From Treponema sp. (lineage in GTDB: Bacteria; Spirochaetota; Spirochaetia; Treponematales; Treponemataceae), in NCBI GenBank assembly GCA_022510885.1, contig JAFLSP010000026.1:1-16252 (forward strand): a stretch of 16,252 bases of DNA, given 5' to 3'. The translations under genes and the position numbers were made by a program. The notes under the pieces are model-generated. The model had not been told where the DNA came from, made no database searches, and saw only the letters and a list, made by a program, of their open reading frames with translations. The stretch's first letter is position 1. Each line of letters begins with the position of its first letter. Shown here piece after piece: positions 7,929 to 13,624 of this stretch.

Positions 7929-9686
7929 CTATTGCATCGGCCGGAGCCGTTCCTCAAATTTCTTCGCCGTCGCCGGGCTTTCGTTCTTAAGCGCCGTGCC
8001 CTGTTTTACCTGCTCAAGCAGCTCGCTCGTCGGAATCGGCTTGCCGAAATAGAAGCCCTGAATCTTCTCGCAGCCGTGCTTTCTGAGGAATTCCAGCTGT
8101 TCGGCCGTCTCCACGCCCTCGGAGAGCGTGTGGATGCCCAGTTCCTTTGCCATGGAAAGCAGCGCGCGCAGAATCACGCCGTTCTTGCCCGTCGGGTTGA
8201 AGTTGCGCATGAATCCGATGTCGAATTTCAGCAGGTCGAAGCTCATTTCCTGAAGCACGTTGAGCGAAGCGTAGCCGTCGCCGAAGTCGTCCATCCACAC
8301 CTTGAAGCCGAGCGCGTGGAAATGGTCAATCTGCTCCTGCAAATACGCCGCGTTGCGCGAGAAGCCGCTTTCGGTTACCTCAATCATGAGCATTTCGTGC
8401 GGCACGTGGTAGCGGTCCATGATTTCGGTGACGGCGGCAACCATGTCGCGCTGGTCAAAGTCCGTGCGGCAGAAGTTGAGCGAGACCGGCACGGGAGTCA
8501 GCCCGCCTTTCTTGCGGATTTCGTACTCGCGGCAGACTTCCTCCACCATGTACAAGTCCATGCGCACGCCGAGGTTGTAGTCCTCGATGACGGGGATGAA
8601 CACGCCCGGCGAGAGCAGGCCGCGCTGCGGGTCAATCCAACGGGCGAGTGCCTCGAAGTTGCAGACCTCGCCCGTCTCCGCGCGCACAATCGGCTGATAG
8701 TAGACTTTTATCCAGTGTTCTTCCAGCGCCTGACCGAAGTAGGCGAGAATGTGCTGCCGGTCGTCGGACTCCTTCATCAGCTTCTGGTCGTAGTAGCAGA
8801 GCGCGTCGTTGTAGTTGACGCGCAGCGTGGCGCAGGCAAGGCGCGCGTAGTCAATCGCCGTAATCACGTTCGGCGTGAGTCCCTCGCGCTCCAGGAAGAT
8901 GCCCGCGTGGACCTCCACGGACGTGCCTTTGCCCACCTGCCGCAGCCGCCTGCGGAAATCCTCCAGCTGCTGCTGGTGCGCGGCCGCGCTCGTCATCACG
9001 GCGAAGTGGTCGTCGGAGATGCGGCAGACGGGCATTCCGACAAAGGTATTCCGAAGGACTGCCGCCGTCTTCATCAGCAGCGTGTCGCCCTCGGTGTAGC
9101 CGAAACGCGCGTTGTAGCCTTTCATGTTCACGATGTCAATATAAATGAATGCGGGCGAATCGCTCTGCGCGATGAGCCGCGTCTTTTCCGCCTCGCACAA
9201 ACTCTTGAAATGCGACATGTTGGGCAGGTCAGTGAGCGGGTCTTTCTCCGTCGTCCGGATAATGTAGTTTTCTTCTGCCATGCGGATTGACTTTGCCACG
9301 CGCGCGAGAATCAGCTCGGGCATGTCGAAAGGCTTGGTGATGAAGTCGCTTGCTCCCTGCTCAAACGTTTCGATTTCCGCCTCTTTCTGCGCTGTCAGGA
9401 CGAGCACCGGGATGTGACGGAGCATTTCGTCCATGCGCATTTCTTTGAGTACCTCAAAGCCGTTCATCTGCGGCATGGAAAGGTCGAGCAGCACCGCCGA
9501 AAGGATGCTGCTGTAGCGGCGAATCAATTGCAAGGCCTCAAGACCATCGGATGCCGTCTCCACCTTGTAGCGTTCCTCAAGAATGTTGGTCAGCAACATC
9601 CGGTTGACTTCCTCGTCGTCCACCACAAGCACAAGCGGCTTGCCATGTATGCTCTCGTCAAGTTCAAAATCAGCAACGTCTACCAT
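7929..9686 (-). CDS. REC - degenerate GGDEF - EAL response regulator (c-di-GMP phosphodiesterase)
   Basis: A 585-aa three-domain response regulator. The receiver (about 15-140) has acidic D23-D24, phospho-acceptor D68 in LLDLSMPQMNG and K118 in TKPF, so it looks phosphorylatable. The GGDEF domain (about 148-305) has SDDHF at 224-228 in place of GGDEF and should not make c-di-GMP. The EAL domain (about 320-565) keeps the expected catalytic residues: NFEALARW (E345), LNF, IEVTES, DDFG, KFD, EGVET and QGF, so c-di-GMP hydrolysis to pGpG is likely. I chose the ATG at 9686 because GAGGAG is correctly spaced upstream; the longer frame begins with TTG inside the -10 region. First gene of the operon, followed by HPt, suggesting phosphorelay control of c-di-GMP. 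Confidence 0.9.
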   Translation of the reverse strand: MVDVADFELDESIHGKPLVLVVDDEEVNRMLLTNILEERYKVETASDGLEALQLIRRYSSILSAVLLDLSMPQMNGFEVLKEMRMDEMLRHIPVLVLTAQKEAEIETFEQGASDFITKPFDMPELILARVAKSIRMAEENYIIRTTEKDPLTDLPNMSHFKSLCEAEKTRLIAQSDSPAFIYIDIVNMKGYNARFGYTEGDTLLMKTAAVLRNTFVGMPVCRISDDHFAVMTSAAAHQQQLEDFRRRLRQVGKGTSVEVHAGIFLEREGLTPNVITAIDYARLACATLRVNYNDALCYYDQKLMKESDDRQHILAYFGQALEEHWIKVYYQPIVRAETGEVCNFEALARWIDPQRGLLSPGVFIPVIEDYNLGVRMDLYMVEEVCREYEIRKKGGLTPVPVSLNFCRTDFDQRDMVAAVTEIMDRYHVPHEMLMIEVTESGFSRNAAYLQEQIDHFHALGFKVWMDDFGDGYASLNVLQEMSFDLLKFDIGFMRNFNPTGKNGVILRALLSMAKELGIHTLSEGVETAEQLEFLRKHGCEKIQGFYFGKPIPTSELLEQVKQGTALKNESPATAKKFEERLRPMQ

Positions 9687-9730
9687 AGTTTCTCCTCGTG
9701 ACCCGATTTCGCGCGAAAAATAACGTCTCA

Positions 9731-9759
9731 ATTATAGCGAACGACGGAACTTTTTGCCA
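9731..9759 (-). promoter_or_regulatory. Promoter for the REC-EAL operon
   Basis: On the - strand a perfect TATAAT (9731-9736) is preceded, after 17 bp, by TGGCAA (9754-9759), a weak -35. Transcription would start near 9724, giving a leader of roughly 38 nt before the ATG at 9686. It lies just downstream of the tRNA terminator, so the operon starts fresh here. Confidence 0.65.
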
Positions 9760-9777
9760 TAGCAAAGCCCGTTTAAA

Positions 9778-9813
9778 ACAAAAATGATTACCCCGCAGGA
9801 TAATCATTTTTGT
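9778..9813 (-). terminator. Hairpin terminator after the tRNA gene
   Basis: A 13-bp perfect inverted repeat (9778-9790 with 9801-9813) encloses a 10-base GC-rich loop. Read on the - strand the descending arm ends ATTTTTGT and continues TTTAAA, a usable U tract. The stem is AT-rich, unlike the GC-rich terminator at 3803, but the position, between a tRNA and a fresh promoter in the same direction, supports termination. Being symmetric it could work in both directions. Confidence 0.7.
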
Positions 9814-9819
9814 CGCGCA

Positions 9820-9892
9820 TGGGCCGTCTTGGATTTGAACCAAGGACCAAAGGATTATGAGTCCTCTGCTCTGACCGCTGAGCTAATGGCCC
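9820..9892 (-). tRNA. tRNA, anticodon CAU; probably tRNA-Ile2 (lysidine type)
   Basis: All arms can be drawn. The acceptor is GGGCCAT against ACGGCCC, with one A6-C67 mismatch. The D stem is GCTC/GAGC. The anticodon stem is GAGGA/TCCTT around loop CTCATAA, and the T stem is CTTGG/CCAAG around TTCAAAT. The discriminator base is A and no CCA is encoded. Anticodon CAU fits elongator Met, initiator Met or Ile2. The TGGTC variable loop and the TTAGCTCAG start resemble bacterial tRNA-Ile2 (E. coli ileX-like), in which TilS converts C34 to lysidine to read AUA. It is not the initiator, because position 1-72 is a normal G-C pair. Confidence 0.93.
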
Positions 9893-9904
9893 AAAAGACA
9901 CCGC

Positions 9905-9933
9905 ATCATAGCATTTTTTCGCGATTAGTGCAA
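9905..9933 (-). promoter_or_regulatory. Promoter for the tRNA gene, inside the end of asnB
   Basis: On the - strand TATGAT (9905-9910) is preceded by TG at the extended -10 position and, 17 bp upstream, by TTGCAC (9928-9933). The -35 box lies within the last codons and stop of asnB. Transcription would begin around 9898, six bases before the mature tRNA 5' end. The tRNA may also be reached by readthrough from asnB, since no terminator lies between them. Confidence 0.6.
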
Positions 9934-11658
9934 TCGGTACGCGCTTTCGTGTACACCTGCAACGGCGCGGCCGCTCGGCTCGTCCATGGATTTCCAGGCG
10001 GCGTCCCATTCCAGTGCCTTTGCGGTGGAGCAGGCGACGCTCGCCTCGTGGGGAACGGTGCGGGCGGCGGTCTCACTGGGGAACAGACCCGCAAAAATCT
10101 CGCGGTAGTAGTAGGCCTCTTTGGTTGCGGGCGTGTTGACGGGGAAACGCCGCGCGCGGCTGGCGAACTGCGCGTCGCTTATTTTGCTTTCCGCCACCTG
10201 CTTGAGCGTGTCAATCCAGTTGTAGCCCACGCCGTCGCTGAACTGCTCTTTCTGCCGCCAGCAGATTTCCGGGGGGAGCAAGTCCTCGAATGCCTTGCGC
10301 AGCACCCATTTTTCGATGCGCTGGCTGCCGTCCGCCTGTTTGACGCACATCTTGTCCTGCGGGTTGACGCGCATGGCGATGTCGATGAATTCCTTGTCCA
10401 AAAACGGCACGCGCCCCTCCACGCCCCATGCCGAAAGGCTCTTGTTGGCGCGCAGGCAGTCGTACAGGTGCAGTTTGCCCATCTTGCGCACCAGTTCCTC
10501 GTGGAATTCGCGCGCATTCGGGGCCTTGTGGAAGTAGAGGTAGCCGCCGAACAGCTCGTCGCTGCCTTCTCCGCTTAAGACCATCTTGATGCCCATCGAC
10601 TTGATGACGCGGGCGAGCAGGTACATCGGCGTGGACGCGCGCACCGTGGTGATGTCGTAGGTCTCGATGTGATAGATGACGTCGGGCAGCGCGTCGAGGG
10701 CTTCCTGCACCGTAAAATGCACTTCGTGGTGCACCGTCCCGATGAAGTCGGCGGCTTTGCGCGCGGCGGCAAGGTCGGGGCTGCCCTCAAGCCCAATCGC
10801 AAAACTGTGCAGGCGCGGCCACCACGCCGTCTCCGTGCCGCCGGTCTCCACGCGCTTTTCGGCAAAACGCTGCGCAATCGCCGCGATAATCGAGCTGTCA
10901 AGCCCGCCGCTCAGAAGCACGCCGTAGGGCACGTCGCTCATCAGCTGCTTTTTGACGGCGGCTTCCAGTCCCGCGCGCAGGGCGGCGCGGTCGCTCTTGT
11001 TGTGCTCAACCGCCGCAAAGTCCTCCCAGTCGCGGTGATACCAGCGCACCGGCTCGCGCGTCGCCGCCGTACCCGCGCCCGCTCCGCCCACCAGATAGCA
11101 GCCGTTGGGGAATTCTTCTATTGTACAGCACGTGCCTTCCAGCGCCTTCAGTTCCGAGGCGACGTAATAGCGGCCGTCCGCGTCCCAGCCCTGATAGAGC
11201 GGAATCACGCCGATTTCGTCCCGCGCGATGAGGTACAAGTCCTTTTCGCTGTCGTACAGGGCGAAAGCGAAAATGCCGCTCAAGTCCTCCAGAAAATCCA
11301 CGCCCTTTTCCTGATAGAGCGGCAGAATCACCTCGCAGTCGCTCTGCGTCTTGAATGCGTACTTGCCCGCGTAGGCGGCGCGGATGTCCTTGTGGTTGTA
11401 GATTTCGCCGTTCACCGCAAGGATGACCGTGCCGTCCGTGCTGACCAGCGGCTGCTTGCCCGAAAGCGGGTCAACGATGGCAAGTCGCTCGTGGCTCAGC
11501 AGGGCGTTCTCTCCCGTGTACACGCCGCTCCAGTCCGGCCCGCGGTGGCGGATTTTCCGCGACATATCCAAAACCCGCGCGCGCAGCTCGTCGCGCAGCC
11601 CCTCGTCAATCGGCCTGCTTCCCGCCGCCAAATCAAACGCACCCACAAATCCACACAT
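9925..11658 (-). CDS. asnB: Asparagine synthetase B (glutamine-hydrolysing)
   Basis: Makes asparagine from aspartate, ATP and glutamine in the cytoplasm. The 577-aa protein closely follows the E. coli AsnB layout (554 aa). The N-terminal glutaminase domain has Cys2 as nucleophile (MCGFVG), RHRGPDWSG, VNGEIYNH and SDCEVI. The synthetase domain has the PP-loop SGGLDSS at about 250-256, SGEGSDELFGGY at about 362-373 and GRVPFLD. The start must be the ATG at 11658, because maturation exposes Cys2; AAGGAG lies six bases upstream. Longer readings begin inside the leader hairpin and are not plausible. It is separated from the ANTAR gene by a promoter and a strong hairpin, so expression is probably controlled by attenuation. 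A tRNA gene follows 32 bases after the stop. Confidence 0.97.
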   Translation of the reverse strand: MCGFVGAFDLAAGSRPIDEGLRDELRARVLDMSRKIRHRGPDWSGVYTGENALLSHERLAIVDPLSGKQPLVSTDGTVILAVNGEIYNHKDIRAAYAGKYAFKTQSDCEVILPLYQEKGVDFLEDLSGIFAFALYDSEKDLYLIARDEIGVIPLYQGWDADGRYYVASELKALEGTCCTIEEFPNGCYLVGGAGAGTAATREPVRWYHRDWEDFAAVEHNKSDRAALRAGLEAAVKKQLMSDVPYGVLLSGGLDSSIIAAIAQRFAEKRVETGGTETAWWPRLHSFAIGLEGSPDLAAARKAADFIGTVHHEVHFTVQEALDALPDVIYHIETYDITTVRASTPMYLLARVIKSMGIKMVLSGEGSDELFGGYLYFHKAPNAREFHEELVRKMGKLHLYDCLRANKSLSAWGVEGRVPFLDKEFIDIAMRVNPQDKMCVKQADGSQRIEKWVLRKAFEDLLPPEICWRQKEQFSDGVGYNWIDTLKQVAESKISDAQFASRARRFPVNTPATKEAYYYREIFAGLFPSETAARTVPHEASVACSTAKALEWDAAWKSMDEPSGRAVAGVHESAYRLH

Positions 11659-11691
11659 AGTCCGCTCCTTGCGCTCCTCTTCCCGGAGACG

Positions 11692-11747
11692 AAAAAAGGC
11701 ATCTGCCGCACCCGACTTGCGCACAAATCGGATGCGACAGACACCTT
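11692..11747 (-). terminator. Long hairpin with U6 tract in the asnB leader (candidate attenuator)
   Basis: Read on the - strand, 11745-11724 pairs with 11719-11698 as 22 uninterrupted base pairs (17 Watson-Crick, 5 G:U) around a TGCG loop; two further A:U pairs extend the base. Six T residues follow (11697-11692). The five wobbles would be A-C mismatches on the + strand, so the fold belongs to the - strand transcript. It lies 37 bases after the ANTAR stop, and asnB starts 33 bases after the T run, with no promoter in between. It therefore ends glmS-operon transcripts and must also be crossed by any asnB transcript. No Asn codon, T-box sequence or clear paired hexaloop is visible in the leader. 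Confidence 0.85.
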
Positions 11748-11759
11748 CGTCCTGCTCTC

Positions 11760-11788
11760 ACTATAGTGCATCGCGCGGCTTTCGTCAA
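11760..11788 (-). promoter_or_regulatory. Sigma-70-type promoter upstream of the asnB attenuator
   Basis: On the - strand TTGACG (11783-11788) and TATAGT (11760-11765) are separated by exactly 17 bp, the best two-box promoter in the window. Transcription would start near 11753, about six bases before the hairpin, giving a leader of roughly 95 nt. The -35 box overlaps the stop codon of the ANTAR gene. Confidence 0.75.
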
Positions 11789-12354
11789 TCACCGTAGCGG
11801 CGGATGATGTCCTGCGCGACCTCCGTGCGGCTCTGCCGGCTGTCCATGGCGATTTTTTCGATGTGGCGGTGCGCCTGCGGCTCGGTGAGGGCGAGGCGCG
11901 CAATCAGCAGGCATTTTGCGCGGCTGATGAGGCGGCTTTCGTCCAGTTTTTGTTGCAGGCGGCGGTTCTCGGCCTCAAGTTTGGCGAGCCGCGCCCTGCT
12001 TGCCATGAGCAGTTTGACCGCCTGATAGAAAAAGTCGGGGCTAATCGGCTTGGGGAGCACGAACACGCCGTCGTCCTCCACCTGCATGGCGATGTCGTCC
12101 AGTTTCTCGCGCTGCACGACCAGAATCACGCCCGCGGACGACGATTCCGCCGCGTGCAGGGCAAAGGCGTCGCCCAGCTCGTTGGAAAGCGGCGTGTCGA
12201 TGATGATGATGTCGAACGCGCCGTCGAGCAGACAGCGCCGCGCCTCCGAGCCGTCCGTGGTGGTGACGATGCGGCTGAATGCCTGGGACTGGAGCAGCTC
12301 GCTGATGATGCCCATCGTCGTGCTGGCGTTGGAAACGATAAGGACGCTCTCCAT
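11785..12354 (-). CDS. nitR-like: ANTAR-domain RNA-binding antiterminator with pseudo-receiver
   Basis: A 189-aa protein with a receiver-like N-terminal domain (1-115), a coiled-coil linker (about 118-140, LAKLEAENRRLQQKL) and a C-terminal ANTAR domain (about 135-187; SRLISRAKCLL, then LTEPQAHRHIEKIAMDSR and VAQDIIRRY). ANTAR proteins such as AmiR, NasR and EutV bind nascent RNA and prevent terminator formation. The receiver keeps D53 (IIIIDTP) and K102 (LPKP), but the acidic pair near the N-terminus is replaced by IVSNAS, so phosphorylation is unlikely. I chose the ATG at 12354, seven bases after the glutamine-synthetase stop; there is no good Shine-Dalgarno, so coupling is likely, and upstream extension would overlap the previous gene with Arg-rich sequence. 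The glnA-ANTAR order recalls glnA-nitR of clostridia. A candidate target hairpin lies immediately downstream. Confidence 0.88.
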   Translation of the reverse strand: MESVLIVSNASTTMGIISELLQSQAFSRIVTTTDGSEARRCLLDGAFDIIIIDTPLSNELGDAFALHAAESSSAGVILVVQREKLDDIAMQVEDDGVFVLPKPISPDFFYQAVKLLMASRARLAKLEAENRRLQQKLDESRLISRAKCLLIARLALTEPQAHRHIEKIAMDSRQSRTEVAQDIIRRYGD

Positions 12355-12361
12355 ACGATGC

Positions 12362-13615
12362 CTAGACCGTGCCGAACGCCGGGTCGTCCGCCTCCGCCGC
12401 AAGGAAAGCCTCGACCGTCGCCTGCGGCAGCACCGTGCGCACGAACGCGCTCTCGCGCGCGCAGGAGCGGGCTTCGGTCAGGTCGCGCGGCAGCGACTCG
12501 AACGATACGCCGCCGTCCCACCCGGGCGAATCCGCCTGTTTCGGCTCGGCAAGCGCGAGTCCCTGCTCAATGCCCTCCAGTCCCGCCGAAAGGATGAGCG
12601 CGAGCGCGAGGTACTGGTTGCACGAGGGGTCGGGCGAGCGCAACTTGAGATACGCGCCGTGCTCGGTCGGCTCGGGAACGCGGACAAGCTGATTGCGCTG
12701 CTCGCGCGTCCAGGCGATTTCACGCGGCGCGCCGTGCCAGGCGAGACGGTCATACGACTCCCGCAACGGATTCAAAAACGCCGTTATCTCGCGGATGCGG
12801 AACAGGATGCCCGCGATGAATGCGCGCGCTTCGGGAAAAAGCGACAAATTCGTCAAAAGATTTTTGTTGCCCTTGTACAGCGCGATGTTGATGTACAGCC
12901 CGCTTCCCGCGCCGTCTGCAACCGGCTTGGGCAGGAAGGACGCGAACAGCCCGTAGCGGTCGGCGACCGTCTTGACCACCGTCTTGAACGTGCTGAGGTT
13001 GTCCGCCGCGTCAAGCGGCGTTCCGCGCCGGAAATCGACCTCGTTCTGCCCCGGTCCTTTCTCGTGGTGGCTCGACTCCGGCTGCACGCCCATCTGCTCC
13101 AAAGTCAGGCAGATTTCACGGCGCACGTTCTCGCCCCGGTCGCGCGGCGCAAGGTCGCAGTAGCCGGCCGCGTCGTGCGGCGTTCGCGTGGGATTGCCCT
13201 TGTCGTCTCGCTGAAACAAATAGAATTCGCATTCCGTGCCGATTTTGCACTCGTATCCTTTTTCCGCCAGCCGCTCCACCGTCTGCCGCAGCAGCTTGCG
13301 CGAGTCGCCCGGGAACGCCGTGCCGTCAGCCGTGCGCACCGTGCAGAAAAAGCGCACCACGCGCCCGTCCTGCGGCCGCCACGGAAGCACGCACAGGGTC
13401 GCCGGGTCGGGGACGATGAACAAATCCTGCGCCACGCCCGCAAAGCCCGCCACCGCGTTCGCGTCAAAGGCGATGCCCGTCTCGAACGCGCGCGCCACTT
13501 CCGACGGCTGAATCGAAAGCGACTTTATCGCCCCGAACATATCGATGAAGAACAGTTTGATGAACTTTACGTCGTGCTCCTGCAAATAGGCCTGCGCCTC
13601 GTCCTTGGTGTACAT
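12362..13615 (-). CDS. glnA-like: Glutamine synthetase family protein, probably catalytically inactive
   Basis: A 417-aa type I glutamine-synthetase homologue (usual length about 440-470). Recognisable blocks are FIDMFG, FDANAVAGF, TECEFYLF (E128, E130), SHHEKGPGQNE (E185, E192), FLPKP, SGLYINIAL and RSPDPSCNQYL. Compared with Salmonella GlnA, first-metal ligands E131, E212 and E220 are kept. Second-metal ligands H269 and E357 are replaced by Y241 and K324, and flap residue E327 by G295. H271 is N243, which I recall also in active clostridial short-type enzymes. The protein ends in AEADDPAFGTV, apparently missing the usual last 20 or so residues. The frame is intact and codons read cleanly (TAC, AAG, GGC), so this is not a decayed pseudogene. 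It is third in the glmS operon and directly precedes the ANTAR gene. A regulatory or sensor role is inferred; altered catalysis is the alternative. Confidence 0.88.
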   Translation of the reverse strand: MYTKDEAQAYLQEHDVKFIKLFFIDMFGAIKSLSIQPSEVARAFETGIAFDANAVAGFAGVAQDLFIVPDPATLCVLPWRPQDGRVVRFFCTVRTADGTAFPGDSRKLLRQTVERLAEKGYECKIGTECEFYLFQRDDKGNPTRTPHDAAGYCDLAPRDRGENVRREICLTLEQMGVQPESSHHEKGPGQNEVDFRRGTPLDAADNLSTFKTVVKTVADRYGLFASFLPKPVADGAGSGLYINIALYKGNKNLLTNLSLFPEARAFIAGILFRIREITAFLNPLRESYDRLAWHGAPREIAWTREQRNQLVRVPEPTEHGAYLKLRSPDPSCNQYLALALILSAGLEGIEQGLALAEPKQADSPGWDGGVSFESLPRDLTEARSCARESAFVRTVLPQATVEAFLAAEADDPAFGTV

Positions 13616-13624
13616 TCCGCCTCC

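Noticed and set aside
7932..9290. A 452-codon + strand frame opposite the REC-EAL gene
   Set aside because: It is antisense to a gene with complete REC and EAL motifs and has no independent signals; the same applies to the + strand frames at 10669-11766 and 14708-15958.
11659..11724. N-terminal extension of AsnB upstream of MCGF
   Set aside because: It would bury the catalytic Cys2, encode a charged sequence across the terminator hairpin, and ignore the AAGGAG placed for the ATG at 11658.
11659..11760. Leader peptide or T-box control of asnB
   Set aside because: No run of Asn codons occurs in any leader frame, and no T-box sequence or tRNA-pairing bulge is present; the leader is also too short for a T-box.
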